Assembly (NCBI GenBank): GCA_902470035.1
Contig: CABREZ010000007.1
Location: 1 to 25,532, forward strand
DNA from: an uncultured Streptococcus sp.
GTDB taxonomy: Bacteria > Bacillota > Bacilli > Lactobacillales > Streptococcaceae
Direction of reading: 5' to 3'
Length of the DNA stretch: 25,532 nt
Within the stretch, counting starts at the first letter, position 1, and each line of letters opens with the position of its first letter. Made by a program: the position numbers and the translations under genes. The notes beneath the pieces are model-generated. The model was not told the DNA's origin and searched no databases. It saw only the letters and a program-made list of their open reading frames with translations. Below are positions 7,193 through 15,467 of this stretch, one piece after another.

Positions 7193-7915
7193 ATGATTCA
7201 AATTGAACATCTAAGTGTTGCTTACCAGCAAACACTGGCCTTGGAGGATCTTTCCCTCACCATCCAGGGTCCAACCATCCTAGGCATTCTTGGACCCAAC
7301 GGAGCTGGAAAATCAACCCTGATCAAGGCCATGCTAGGACTTCTCCCTCATTCGGGAAAGGTCCAGCTCGATCAAAAAGACCTCGGCCAAGTTCTTCAAC
7401 GAGTGGCCTACGTCGAACAGAAATCCGCTATTGATTTCCACTTCCCCATCACGGTGCGGGAGTGTGTCTCGCTGGGGCTCTATCCCCATCTTTCTATCTT
7501 CAAGAGAAAAAGCAAAGAGGATCTCCAAAAAGTAGAAAATGCCTTGAAACTTGTCAATCTTCTTGATCTAGCAGATCGCCAGATTGGCCAGCTTTCAGGA
7601 GGGCAATTCCAAAGGGTTCTGATCGCCCGCTGCTTGGTTCAAGAAGCAGAGGTCATCTTCTTGGATGAGCCCTTTGCTGGGATTGACTCCGTTAGCGAAG
7701 ACATCATCATGCAGACACTCCAAACCTTGAAAAAGGAAGGCAAGACCATCCTGATTGTCCATCACGATCTGAGCAAGGTCCCAGCTTATTTTGACCAGAT
7801 CCTGCTCCTTCATCGCAAACTGATTGCTTTTGGGAAAACAGAAGAAACCTTTACCAAAGAGAATCTTCACGCAGCCTACGGTCATGAACTTTTTATAGGA
7901 GGTGAAATCAGATGA
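7193..7915 (+). CDS. fimC: Manganese/iron ABC transporter, ATP-binding subunit
   Basis: This is the cytoplasmic ATPase that powers Mn2+ (and probably Fe2+) import with FimB and FimA. The 240-residue product has Walker A GPNGAGKST (about residues 35-43), the signature LSGGQFQR (about 139-146), Walker B EVIFLDEP with the catalytic Glu, and the H-loop in ILIVHHDLSK. AAAGGAG lies just ahead of the ATG. Its stop overlaps the fimB start (ATGA), so the two are translationally coupled. It is the first gene of the metal-repressed operon and corresponds to ScaC/PsaB of related species. Confidence 0.96.
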   Translation: MIQIEHLSVAYQQTLALEDLSLTIQGPTILGILGPNGAGKSTLIKAMLGLLPHSGKVQLDQKDLGQVLQRVAYVEQKSAIDFHFPITVRECVSLGLYPHLSIFKRKSKEDLQKVENALKLVNLLDLADRQIGQLSGGQFQRVLIARCLVQEAEVIFLDEPFAGIDSVSEDIIMQTLQTLKKEGKTILIVHHDLSKVPAYFDQILLLHRKLIAFGKTEETFTKENLHAAYGHELFIGGEIR

Positions 7916-8754
7916 TTGCAGAATTTATCGATGGATTACAACAATTTCATTTCCTCCAAAACGCTCTCATTACAGCTATTGCCATCGGGATCGTCGCTGG
8001 TGCAGTCGGATGTTTCATCATTTTGCGAGGCATGTCTCTCATGGGAGATGCCATCTCACACGCGGTCCTTCCAGGTGTGGCCCTTTCCTTTATCCTGGGC
8101 ATCAATTTCTTTATTGGCGCCATTACCTTCGGGCTTTTAGCTTCCATCCTCATCACCTATATCAAGAGCAACTCCATCATCAAGAGCGACACTGCAATTG
8201 GGATTACCTTTTCTTCTTTCCTCGCCTTAGGAGTCATTCTGATCGGAATCGCTAAAAGTTCCACCGACCTTTTCCACATCCTCTTTGGGAATATCTTGGC
8301 CGTGCAAGACCAGGATATGTGGATGACCATCGGTATTGGGGTGGCGGTCTTGCTGGTGATTTGCCTGCTCTTTCGACCCTTACTGCTCACATCTTTTGAC
8401 CCCGTTCTGGCTCAGTCCATGGGCGTCCGGGTCAAGGTCTATCACTACCTTCTCATGGTGCTCTTGACCTTGGTTTCTGTCACTGCTATGCAGAGTGTCG
8501 GGACCATTCTCATCGTCGCCATGCTCATCACACCCGCTGCGACGGCCTATCTCTATGCCAACAGCCTCTGGTCCATGATGCTCCTTTCATCCGGATTAGG
8601 TGCTCTTGCCTCCATCCTGGGACTCTTTATTGGCTATAGCTTCAACATCGCTGTTGGGTCTTGTATTGTCCTCACTTCTGCCATCTTCTTTCTCATCAGC
8701 TTCTTTATCGCTCCTAAGCAGAGAAAGAATAAGCACGCTCTTTCACCTCATTAA
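7912..8754 (+). CDS. fimB: Manganese/iron ABC transporter, permease subunit
   Basis: A 280-residue integral membrane protein of the ABC-3 family with about eight hydrophobic helices. The segment SLMGDAISHAVLPGVALSF (about residues 43-61) is characteristic of zinc/manganese permeases and lies near the metal path. AGGAGG before the start lies inside fimC, and the genes overlap by four bases. The C-terminus is basic and cytoplasmic (APKQRKNKHALSPH). It forms the channel through which metal delivered by FimA passes. Confidence 0.96.
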   Translation: MIAEFIDGLQQFHFLQNALITAIAIGIVAGAVGCFIILRGMSLMGDAISHAVLPGVALSFILGINFFIGAITFGLLASILITYIKSNSIIKSDTAIGITFSSFLALGVILIGIAKSSTDLFHILFGNILAVQDQDMWMTIGIGVAVLLVICLLFRPLLLTSFDPVLAQSMGVRVKVYHYLLMVLLTLVSVTAMQSVGTILIVAMLITPAATAYLYANSLWSMMLLSSGLGALASILGLFIGYSFNIAVGSCIVLTSAIFFLISFFIAPKQRKNKHALSPH

Positions 8755-8765
8755 AGGAGAAACAC

Positions 8766-9698
8766 ATGAAAAAAATCGCTTCTGTCCTCGCCCTCTTTGT
8801 GGCGCTCTTATTCTGCCTTATGGCCTGTAGCAAAGGCTCTTCTTCCAAGTCTTCATCTGATAAATTGAAGGTGGTTACCACCAACTCCATCCTCGCAGAT
8901 ATCACCAAAAATATCGCTGGGGACAAAATCGAGCTCCACAGTATTGTCCCTGTCGGTCAAGATCCCCACGAATACGAACCGCTCCCAGAAGATGTCAAAA
9001 AAACTTCACAAGCAGACCTGATTTTCTACAACGGGATCAACCTCGAAACCGGTGGCAATGCTTGGTTTACCAAGTTGGTCAAAAATGCCAATAAAGTAGA
9101 AAACAAGGATTATTTCGCAGTGAGCGAGGGAGTCGACGTCATCTATCTGGAAGGGCAAAATCAAGCTGGAAAAGAAGACCCTCACGCTTGGCTCAATCTC
9201 GAAAATGGGATCATCTACGCTAAAAACATTGCCAAACAATTGATCGCCAAAGATCCAAAAAATAAGGACTTCTACGAAAAAAATCTAGCAGCCTACACTG
9301 AAAAACTCAGCAAGCTAGACCAAGAAGCTAAGCAAGCATTCAATAACATTCCAGCAGACAAGAAGATGATCGTAACCAGCGAAGGTTGCTTCAAGTACTT
9401 CTCCAAAGCCTATGGCGTCCCATCTGCCTATATCTGGGAAATCAACACTGAAGAAGAAGGGACACCCGAACAAATCAAAACGCTGGTAGAGAAATTGCGT
9501 CAAACCAAGGTACCGTCCCTCTTTGTCGAATCCAGTGTCGATGAACGCCCTATGAAAACTGTGTCTAAAGATACCAATATCCCGATCTTTTCAAAAATCT
9601 TTACTGACTCGATTGCCAAAGAAGGCGAAGAAGGCGACAGCTACTACAGTATGATGAAATGGAATTTAGAGAAAATCGCAGAAGGTTTGAACAAATAA
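8766..9698 (+). CDS. fimA: Manganese/iron-binding lipoprotein adhesin (LraI family)
   Basis: This cluster A-I/LraI metal-binding lipoprotein delivers Mn2+ to FimBC. Homologues FimA, ScaA and PsaA are also implicated in adhesion and virulence. The 310-residue protein has a signal peptide with lipobox LMAC (Cys21). All four expected metal ligands are present: His68 (QDPHEYEP), His140 (EDPHAWLN), Glu206 (TSEGCFKYF) and Asp281 (IFTDSIAKEG). The start follows AAAGGAG eleven bases after fimB. The residue after Gly in the Glu motif is Cys (EGCFKYF), where PsaA has Ala as I recall. The sequence closely follows S. parasanguinis FimA, which drives the taxonomic guess. Confidence 0.97.
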   Translation: MKKIASVLALFVALLFCLMACSKGSSSKSSSDKLKVVTTNSILADITKNIAGDKIELHSIVPVGQDPHEYEPLPEDVKKTSQADLIFYNGINLETGGNAWFTKLVKNANKVENKDYFAVSEGVDVIYLEGQNQAGKEDPHAWLNLENGIIYAKNIAKQLIAKDPKNKDFYEKNLAAYTEKLSKLDQEAKQAFNNIPADKKMIVTSEGCFKYFSKAYGVPSAYIWEINTEEEGTPEQIKTLVEKLRQTKVPSLFVESSVDERPMKTVSKDTNIPIFSKIFTDSIAKEGEEGDSYYSMMKWNLEKIAEGLNK

Positions 9699-9706
9699 GG
9701 TTCTAA

Positions 9707-9733
9707 ACTGATTAGATTCTCAAACAAATCAGT
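9707..9733. promoter_or_regulatory. Inverted repeat between fimA and tpx
   Basis: ACTGATT (9707-9713) and AATCAGT (9727-9733) are perfectly complementary, with 13 bases between them. No T-run follows, so it is unlikely to terminate fully. It may stabilise the fimCBA message 3' end or mark an RNA-processing point. Confidence 0.4.
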
Positions 9734-9761
9734 GGCTCTTCCCCCTTCATTGATGTACAAT
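9733..9761 (+). promoter_or_regulatory. Possible internal tpx promoter
   Basis: TACAAT (9756-9761) lies about 25 bases before the tpx ATG, with a weak TGGCTC -35-like hexamer 17 bases upstream. It would allow tpx expression when the metal-repressed fim promoter is off. The evidence is consensus match only. Confidence 0.3.
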
Positions 9762-9785
9762 GAAAAGAAAAAAGGAGTCTTTGCT

Positions 9786-10280
9786 ATGACAACATTTTTA
9801 GGAAACCCTGTTACCTTTACCGGATCTCAACTCCAAGTTGGCGATACCGCCCACGACTTTTCACTGACTACGCCAAACTTGGAGAAAAAATCTTTGGCTG
9901 ATTTTGCTGGGAAGAAAAAAGTCCTCAGCGTGATCCCATCCATTGACACAGGCATCTGTTCCACTCAAACACGTCACTTCAACCAGGCCCTCTCTGACAT
10001 GGAGGACACTGTGGTCTTGACCGTCTCTGTCGACCTTCCTTTCGCTCAAGGCAAATGGTGTGCTGCTGAAGGGATCGAAAATGCCATCATGCTCTCAGAC
10101 TACTTCGACCATTCCTTCGGAAAAGCCTATGGCCTCTTGATCAATGAATGGCACTTGCTCGCACGCGCTGTCTTGGTCCTAGACGCGGATAACAAGGTCA
10201 CTTACGTTGAATACCTCGACAACATCAACAGTGAACCAAATTACGAGGCGGCAATCGAAGCCGTCAAAGCACTTGGATAA
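9786..10280 (+). CDS. tpx: Thiol peroxidase (atypical 2-Cys peroxiredoxin, Tpx)
   Basis: This cytoplasmic, thioredoxin-dependent enzyme reduces hydroperoxides, useful in an H2O2-producing oral streptococcus. The start is the ATG at 9786 (MTTFLGNPVTFTG) after AAAAGGAG, giving the standard 164 residues. An upstream in-frame ATG at 9732 lies before the ribosome site and is rejected. The peroxidatic Cys58 is in PSIDTGICSTQTR and the resolving Cys92 in GKWCAAEG, as in Tpx family members. Placement directly after fimCBA repeats the psa/sca/fim arrangement and links manganese supply to peroxide defence. Confidence 0.96.
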   Translation: MTTFLGNPVTFTGSQLQVGDTAHDFSLTTPNLEKKSLADFAGKKKVLSVIPSIDTGICSTQTRHFNQALSDMEDTVVLTVSVDLPFAQGKWCAAEGIENAIMLSDYFDHSFGKAYGLLINEWHLLARAVLVLDADNKVTYVEYLDNINSEPNYEAAIEAVKALG

Positions 10281-10284
10281 AGTA

Positions 10285-10307
10285 AAAAGAGGTCTGTGAC
10301 CTCTTTT
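10285..10307. terminator. Bidirectional terminator between tpx and the DUF3114-like gene
   Basis: AAAAGAGGTC, loop TGT and GACCTCTTTT form a ten-bp perfect stem. Both strands end in four or five T, so it can stop tpx transcription rightward and the opposing gene leftward. Confidence 0.85.
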
Positions 10308-10387
10308 CTATATCTACAAAATCTGTTCAGAGACTTTCCTTAGGTGAGTTTCTAAGAGGCCTTTGGCTTCAATCCGAAAGAGGACTA

Positions 10388-11413
10388 CTATAAAATCCGA
10401 TGGAGCCCATTCTTGAGTAAAAGTCGCCAGCGTAAGCGTGGGATGCCTCTGAGGAAACTCCGCACGCGCTTTGCTACTTGTTGCTTATAGCTCTTGCCTC
10501 CTTGTGCAAAGGTTCCCTTCCGACTCCAGTAGCCTTCAATACTGCGATCATTCTTCGGAGCTAGATAGCGAACACCTTGCTGATAGAGAACCTGCTTGCG
10601 AAATGGCGGATCCCAAAGTTTAACAGGATCAATATCCAAGTCCTTATGGGTCCGGCCCTTGGCTAAGCCATAGTTGAAACTGGCTCCATTGACAATGCCA
10701 TTTTCAGAAATCTGATTCGGATCCACTTCATTGAGAAACTGGCCACCCTGATCCAGGATATACTCTGTATGGAAGTTGAGTAAGACCTTAAAATTCAACT
10801 GGGCCTGAGCACGAGATGGGAAGGCGAGCTGTCCGTCTTGATCCACATAGACCTTATTATGGAGACGAGCCGCTGCATAAGCATCGATTTTAATTCTTTT
10901 TGTCTCCTGCAAGTAAGCTTGTAGCGCCTCTTCATCCGTCTGTCCAGTTTTGGCATAATGCTCCCGAATCCACTGGGTCTGATAGGCAGAGAGCAGATAG
11001 CGGAACTGGTGGACCTGGCGTTTTAAAAGCTGGTCTCCTGCTTTGCTGGCTAATGGATCCTGAGCAAATGCTACTTGAACCACTCTTGAAAAAGAGGACC
11101 AAAAAGGCGAATGAGGCGGGCAATCTGGCCAGAACCGCTTCAGTAAGAAGGCGGTCTCCTCACAGGTCCCCGATAAATCCCGTGGCATGAGACAAAGGTG
11201 CATGACCCCTCTTAAGAGGGCCTGGGCACGGCCTTCCGTCAACCCTTGCAGTTCTCTCTGCCACATCTCTTGGAAAAGAGGGCTGGCAAAGACGAAGACA
11301 GAGCGGTAACAGTCTTGCCTTCTTGCTTCATCTTCGCAAGACTGCAGTCGTTCTTCTAAGTAGCTGAGACCTCTGGTCGTCCAGCCCAGTTTTTCCAATT
11401 CCAATCGCTGCAT
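10388..11413 (-). CDS. DUF3114-like protein of unknown function
   Basis: A 341-residue soluble, basic protein that I believe belongs to the DUF3114 family found in streptococci; function is unknown. The start is the ATG at 11413 (MQRLELEKLGW), preceded by AAAGGAGGG. A GTG six codons earlier overlaps the ribosome site. The N-terminal third is rich in Cys and Trp, the middle has the helical segment QVHQFRYLLSAYQTQWIR, and the C-terminal half holds NGIVNGASFNYG and KGRTHKDLDIDP. There is no signal peptide or membrane helix. It interrupts the rightward tpx-fimR order on the opposite strand and shares a bidirectional terminator with tpx. The family call is from memory and moderately sure. Confidence 0.75.
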   Translation of the reverse strand: MQRLELEKLGWTTRGLSYLEERLQSCEDEARRQDCYRSVFVFASPLFQEMWQRELQGLTEGRAQALLRGVMHLCLMPRDLSGTCEETAFLLKRFWPDCPPHSPFWSSFSRVVQVAFAQDPLASKAGDQLLKRQVHQFRYLLSAYQTQWIREHYAKTGQTDEEALQAYLQETKRIKIDAYAAARLHNKVYVDQDGQLAFPSRAQAQLNFKVLLNFHTEYILDQGGQFLNEVDPNQISENGIVNGASFNYGLAKGRTHKDLDIDPVKLWDPPFRKQVLYQQGVRYLAPKNDRSIEGYWSRKGTFAQGGKSYKQQVAKRVRSFLRGIPRLRWRLLLKNGLHRIL

Positions 11414-11521
11414 TTGCACCCTCCTTTCCACATTGCTTTTGGTTTATGCTTCTATACTATCATCTTTCACCCTCCCAGACAATTCCTATCCACTGGCCAA
11501 GCCATTTTACGCTTTTTTTGA

Positions 11522-11527
11522 TATACT
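11522..11527 (+). promoter_or_regulatory. fimR extended -10 promoter
   Basis: TATACT (11522-11527) is immediately preceded by TGA, an extended -10, about 27 bases before the fimR ATG. There is no good -35 at normal spacing. No ScaR-type palindrome is visible, so autoregulation is not supported. Confidence 0.45.
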
Positions 11528-11553
11528 AAAAGGAGCGAAGAAAAGAGGACCCT

Positions 11554-12207
11554 ATGACACCAAATAAAGAAGATTACCTCAAGTGCATCTATGAAATCGG
11601 CACGCAACATGAAAAAATTAGTAACAAAGAGATTGCGGCCCGGATGCAGGTTTCGCCTCCAGCCGTGACTGAGATGGTCAAACGCATGATCTCGGAGAAT
11701 CTCCTCATCAAGGACAAGACCCACGGCTATCTGCTCACCGAGCTCGGCCTCCAAACGGTTTCTGATCTCTTTCGCAAGCACCGCTTGATCGAAGTGTTCT
11801 TGCTCAAAAAACTTGGCTATACGGCCGAAGAAGTCCATGAAGAAGCTGAAGTGCTCGAGCATACTGTCTCCGACCGCTTTATCGATAAACTTGACCAAAT
11901 GTTAGACACTCCCAAGACCTGCCCCCACGGAGGAACCATTCCACCTAAAGGAAAACTTCTCATCGAGGCTTACCAGGACCGTTTGAGTGATGTCAGCAAA
12001 CTGGGAACCTATCGTTTGCGAAGAGTCCAGGATAGCTTTGAATTGCTGAATTTTTTAGACCAGATCCAACTGACCATTGGAGATGACATTCTCTTCAAAG
12101 GCTACGACGATTACACTGGCCTCTATCAGCTCCAGATCAAAGACCAAGACATCCAGATCAATCATCTGATTGCCCAACAACTTTACATAGAAAAACATGC
12201 CTTTTGA
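11554..12207 (+). CDS. fimR: DtxR-family manganese-dependent transcriptional repressor
   Basis: A 217-residue homologue of ScaR, SloR, PsaR and FimR. With bound Mn2+ it dimerises and represses metal-import operons, here most likely fimCBA through the palindrome at 7135-7156. The N-terminal winged helix includes ISNKEIAARMQVSPPAVTEM (about residues 24-43). The dimerisation and metal-binding region includes EEVHEEAEVLEHTVSD (about 91-107) and TCPHGGTIP (about 120-129). The C-terminal domain is FeoA/SH3-like. The start MTPNKEDYLKCIYEIG is typical and follows AGAGGA. It is separated from its target by tpx and the DUF3114-like gene. Confidence 0.94.
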   Translation: MTPNKEDYLKCIYEIGTQHEKISNKEIAARMQVSPPAVTEMVKRMISENLLIKDKTHGYLLTELGLQTVSDLFRKHRLIEVFLLKKLGYTAEEVHEEAEVLEHTVSDRFIDKLDQMLDTPKTCPHGGTIPPKGKLLIEAYQDRLSDVSKLGTYRLRRVQDSFELLNFLDQIQLTIGDDILFKGYDDYTGLYQLQIKDQDIQINHLIAQQLYIEKHAF

Positions 12208-12225
12208 TGAAGGGCATGTTTTTTT
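12195..12225. terminator. Bidirectional terminator between fimR and dtd
   Basis: ACATGCCTT (12195-12203) pairs with AAGGGCATGT (12210-12219), with T-runs on both strands. It overlaps the last fimR codons and lies next to the dtd stop, serving both convergent genes. Confidence 0.85.
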
Positions 12226-12229
12226 CTTT

Positions 12230-12673
12230 CTATGGATTTTTCGTATCGAGGATGATGGTCACTGGGCCATCATTGATGAGTTCAATTGCCATATCTGCAG
12301 CGAAGACCCCTCGTTTGACAGGGACTTCCTTTTCTAACAAATCATTAAAATCATCATAGAGCTGGCTGGCCATCTCTGGATTGGCTGCCCCAATAAAGGC
12401 TGGACGATTGCCTTTTTTTGTCTGGGCAAAGAGGGTAAATTGAGAAATCGAGAGGATTTCTCCTTGAATATCCTTGACAGATAAATTCATCTTCCCATCT
12501 TCATCCGAGAAAATTCGCATTTGCGTGACCTTTCGTACTGCGTATTCCAGGTCCTTTTGGTCATCATCCGGACCCACTCCCACCAAGAGAAGAAGTCCTT
12601 CTTGAATCTGACTATAAACTTGACCGTCAATAGAAACCGAGGCCCTTTTGACCCGTTGAATCACTAATTTCAT
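12230..12673 (-). CDS. dtd: D-aminoacyl-tRNA deacylase
   Basis: This hydrolyses D-amino acids mischarged onto tRNA, using the tRNA itself in catalysis. At 147 residues it matches the family length. It has the N-terminus MKLVIQRVKRASVSIDG and the paired active-site motifs SISQFTLFA (about residues 77-85) and the Gly-Pro motif NDGPVTI (about 135-141). In many Firmicutes dtd directly follows relA, often overlapping or closely spaced. Here it is in that order and orientation, but a repeat-filled gap of 311 bases separates the two. No strong ribosome site is visible (GGATAATAAG). Confidence 0.96.
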   Translation of the reverse strand: MKLVIQRVKRASVSIDGQVYSQIQEGLLLLVGVGPDDDQKDLEYAVRKVTQMRIFSDEDGKMNLSVKDIQGEILSISQFTLFAQTKKGNRPAFIGAANPEMASQLYDDFNDLLEKEVPVKRGVFAADMAIELINDGPVTIILDTKNP

Positions 12674-12714
12674 CTTATTATCCTATTTATACAATCTATT
12701 GGGCTCACCACTAA

Positions 12715-12880
12715 GCTTCAAAGAACATCGACTTCAAACAAGGCGATGAAAAGCAGGCAACTATTTTGAAAAACAGAGGCTATTCAGTTACTTTTAGAGC
12801 AAGGCAGCGAGACGAAGACAGTACTGAAGTACGGCAAGGCGAGCTAACGAAGCAATAAAAGAGTTCTGACCACGCTCCTC
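12715..12880. repeat. BOX-like intergenic repeat, outer copy
   Basis: The block starts with GCTTCAAAGAACATCGACTT, a close match to the terminal motif of the neighbouring element. It carries modules of the form CAAGGC(G/AG)NGA-A/GAC-AGGCA at about 12740 and 12810, plus TACGGCAAGGCGAGCTAACG. The lexicon resembles pneumococcal BOX elements, which use CTTCAAA, CGGCAAGGCGA and similar blocks, but is diverged. No coding frame is apparent. Confidence 0.55.
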
Positions 12881-12881
12881 A

Positions 12882-12985
12882 ATCTTCAAAGAAAATCGAC
12901 ATCAGACAAGGCAGTGAGACGCAGGCATAACTGTAGTTAGGCCAGTCGAAACTAACGCAGTATGAAGTCGATTTTCGCAGAAGAT
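12882..12985. repeat. BOX-like element with terminal inverted repeats, abutting relA
   Basis: The left end ATCTTCAAAGAAAATCGACATC (22 bases, 12882-12903) is inverted at the right end 12964-12985, which ends in CGCAGAAGAT. About 18 of 22 positions match. The inside contains another CAAGGCAGTGAGACGCAGGCA module. The right end runs into the relA stop codon (12985-12987), so the element sits exactly at the relA 3' boundary. It can fold as one long hairpin. Confidence 0.65.
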
Positions 12986-15204
12986 TAGCCGTTGGTACGC
13001 TTAACAGAGTACACCTCCGGCACACTCTTAATCTTATCCACAACCGTTGTCAACATAGACAGGTTTGGAATCCCGAAGGAAATGTGGATATTGGCAAATT
13101 TCATATCTTTGGTTGGTTGGGCATTGACAGTTGAGATCATCTTAGCCGTGTTGGAGAGGACTTGAAGGACATCATTGAGAAGGCCTGCACGGTTGAGGCC
13201 GTAGATATCGATATGGGCGATGTAGTCCTTGGTCGTATTATTGTCTTCCCACTCAACGTCTATCAAGCGTTGCTCGTAGTTGTCTTGGGCCCGCAGATTC
13301 ATACAGTCTTGACGGTGAATGGCAACCCCACGTCCTTTGGTAATATAACCGACAATTGTATCTCCTGGGACGGGATTGCAACACTTGGCAATCCGGATCA
13401 AGAGACCAGAAGCCCCTTGGATGACCACGCCACCTTCATGGCGGACCTTGAGGGTGTCTTTTTTGTTTTCAACCTTGACTTCGCCACCTTTGACTAGCTC
13501 TTCAGCTTCTGCACGCGCCTTAGCCTTTTCCTCTTCTCGACGCTCTTCCTCCGTCAAACGATTAAAGACAGAGATGGCTCCGACTTCTCCAAAACCGATG
13601 GCCGCAAACAGGGCCTCTTCGGTCTTGTAGCTGGTCTTTTGCAAGACCTTGTCCATGTGCTTCTTATCCATGAATTTGTTGGCAATCATATCATGCTCAT
13701 GAAATTGGGCCATGAGCAACTCTCGTCCACGGTTGATCGAGAGTTCCTTGTCTTGGTTCTTAAAGAATTGGCGGATCTTATTGCGGGCCTTGCTGGTCTT
13801 GACGATATTGAGCCAGTCACGACTTGGTCCAAATGAATTTGGATTGGTGATGATTTCAACCTGGTCACCCGTTTTCAACTTGGTAGTCAAAGGAACCATA
13901 CGGCCATTAACCTTGGCACCAGTCGCTTTTTCCCCGATCTTGGTATGAATCTCATAGGCAAAGTCAATCGGTCCAGAATCCTTTGGAAGAGAACGAACCG
14001 CTCCATCTGGGGTAAAGACATAAATCTCTTCTGCCAGATAGTTTTCTTTGACAGTATCAACAAATTCCTTGGCATCATCCGCCTGATCTTGGAGTTCCAT
14101 CATCTCCTTGATCCAGTTCATCCCAATAGCCGATTCTTTGCTGTTGACTTGGCCCTTGATTCCTTTCTTATAAGCCCAGTGTGCCGCAACCCCGTACTCA
14201 GCAACCTCGTGCATTTCCTTTGTACGGATCTGGAACTCGATGGGACCTTTTGGACCGTAAACAGTAGTATGGATAGACTGGTAACCATTGGCCTTCCGAT
14301 TGGCGATGTAGTCCTTGAAACGGCCTGGCATAGGCTTCCACAACTCGTGGATATAGCCCAGCATGGCATAGACATCGCTCGGTGATTCCAGGATACAGCG
14401 AATGGCAATCAAATCATAGATTTCATCAAAGCGCTTCTTCTTATCCTGCATCTTGCGGTAGATGGAGTAGATATGCTTAGGACGACCATAGATTTTCCCA
14501 TAGAGGTGGCGTTCTGCCGCATAGGACTCGATCTTTTGGACAACTTCTTCTACCAAGGCTTCCCGCTCGCGACGCTTCTCCTTCATCATATGGGAAATTT
14601 TGTAGAACTCGACTTCGTTCAGATAACGGAAGGATAGATCTTCCAATTCCCACTTGACGCTGGAAATCCCGAGACGGTGGGCTAGTGGTGCATAGATCTC
14701 CATGGTTTCTTGAGAAATCCGCTCTTGCTTGTCCTTACGCAAATGCTTCAAAGTCCGCATGTTGTGCAAACGGTCTGCTAGCTTGACCAAGATGACACGG
14801 ATGTCTTGAGACATGGCCATGAGCATCTTGCGGTGGTTCTCTGCCAACTGCTCTTCATGGGACTTGTATTTGACCTTCCCGAGCTTGGTCACTCCATCGA
14901 CAATCACTCGGACATCGTGTCCAAATTCGCGTTCTAGATCATCTAGGGTCGCGTCTGTATCCTCGACAACATCGTGCAAAAAACCACAGGCAACGGTCAC
15001 AGCATCCAACTTCAATTTTGCCAAAATGCCGGCAACTTGAATAGGGTGGATGATATAGGGTTCACCTGATTTACGGAATTGCCCACTATGGCAGTCGACC
15101 GCATAAAGGAGAGCTTTTTCTACAAATGCAACATCCTCTCCCGACAAGTATTTTTTGGTAAGGGCAATAACCTGGCCCCCTGTTAAAGGTTCTTCTTTCG
15201 GCAT
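12985..15204 (-). CDS. relA: Bifunctional (p)ppGpp synthetase/hydrolase (RSH)
   Basis: This enzyme makes and degrades the stringent-response alarmones pppGpp and ppGpp at the ribosome. The 739-residue protein has the full long-RSH layout. The hydrolase domain has the HD pair in GFLHDVVEDTD (His77-Asp78) and the upstream metal His in YIIHPIQV. The synthetase domain has GRPKHIYSIYRKM (about 240-252), RFKDYIANRKANGYQSIHTT and EFQIRT. A TGS domain (YVFTPDGAVRSLPKDSGP), a zinc-finger region with Cys pairs (AKCCNPVPGD) and a C-terminal ACT domain follow. The start is the ATG at 15204 after GTGGAG. An intact HD domain indicates hydrolase activity, as in other streptococcal RelA/Rel proteins. Confidence 0.97.
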   Translation of the reverse strand: MPKEEPLTGGQVIALTKKYLSGEDVAFVEKALLYAVDCHSGQFRKSGEPYIIHPIQVAGILAKLKLDAVTVACGFLHDVVEDTDATLDDLEREFGHDVRVIVDGVTKLGKVKYKSHEEQLAENHRKMLMAMSQDIRVILVKLADRLHNMRTLKHLRKDKQERISQETMEIYAPLAHRLGISSVKWELEDLSFRYLNEVEFYKISHMMKEKRREREALVEEVVQKIESYAAERHLYGKIYGRPKHIYSIYRKMQDKKKRFDEIYDLIAIRCILESPSDVYAMLGYIHELWKPMPGRFKDYIANRKANGYQSIHTTVYGPKGPIEFQIRTKEMHEVAEYGVAAHWAYKKGIKGQVNSKESAIGMNWIKEMMELQDQADDAKEFVDTVKENYLAEEIYVFTPDGAVRSLPKDSGPIDFAYEIHTKIGEKATGAKVNGRMVPLTTKLKTGDQVEIITNPNSFGPSRDWLNIVKTSKARNKIRQFFKNQDKELSINRGRELLMAQFHEHDMIANKFMDKKHMDKVLQKTSYKTEEALFAAIGFGEVGAISVFNRLTEEERREEEKAKARAEAEELVKGGEVKVENKKDTLKVRHEGGVVIQGASGLLIRIAKCCNPVPGDTIVGYITKGRGVAIHRQDCMNLRAQDNYEQRLIDVEWEDNNTTKDYIAHIDIYGLNRAGLLNDVLQVLSNTAKMISTVNAQPTKDMKFANIHISFGIPNLSMLTTVVDKIKSVPEVYSVKRTNG

Positions 15205-15231
15205 CTAGTTTTCTCCACTTTCTTGCCTTCT

Positions 15232-15260
15232 ATTCTATCACTTTTAGCTCTATATGAAAA
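15232..15260 (-). promoter_or_regulatory. relA promoter
   Basis: On the minus strand TTTTCA (-35, 15255-15260) and TAGAAT (-10, 15232-15237) are 17 bases apart, with TGA just before the -10. It lies about 28 bases before the relA start. Confidence 0.55.
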
Positions 15261-15435
15261 CTAGTCCGATTGACTTTCATGCTATTTGAGGAGCTTTCCA
15301 GCACTATCTGCCAGAAATCCCGAACGTATGATCCCTTTTTATACAAATACTCCATTTTTTATAAAAAATTCATTAATTTGTAATATATAAAAAATAATAA
15401 AACGAATAAATTCTGAACAAAATAAGATATAAAAG
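15261..15435. other. AT-rich spacer upstream of relA
   Basis: No gene is visible. The part from about 15330 to 15430 is nearly pure A/T and includes the palindrome TTTTTTATAAAAAA and several TATAAA-like strings. These could serve as extra minus-strand promoters or UP elements for relA. I see no riboswitch or small-RNA pattern. Confidence 0.5.
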
Positions 15436-15467
15436 AAACTCGTGAAGGTCTACCTTCACGAGTTTTT
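15436..15467. terminator. Terminator of the prmA-rsmE operon
   Basis: AAACTCGTGAAGG (15436-15448) and CCTTCACGAGTTT (15453-15465) form a perfect 13-bp stem around a four-base loop. The rsmE stop codon lies inside the stem. The minus-strand tail is CTTTTAT and the plus-strand tail is T-rich, so it may work both ways. Confidence 0.85.

Noticed and set aside
9732..9785. Longer N-terminus for tpx
   Set aside because: The extension lies upstream of the AAGGAG ribosome site and is absent from other Tpx proteins.
12700..12985. Possible CRISPR array because of repeated CAAGGC modules
   Set aside because: Repeats are unequal, degenerate and unevenly spaced, with inverted ends; the pattern fits BOX-like elements, and no cas genes are present.
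13945..14385. Plus-strand frames opposite relA
   Set aside because: relA is full length with all domains; these frames are its shadows.
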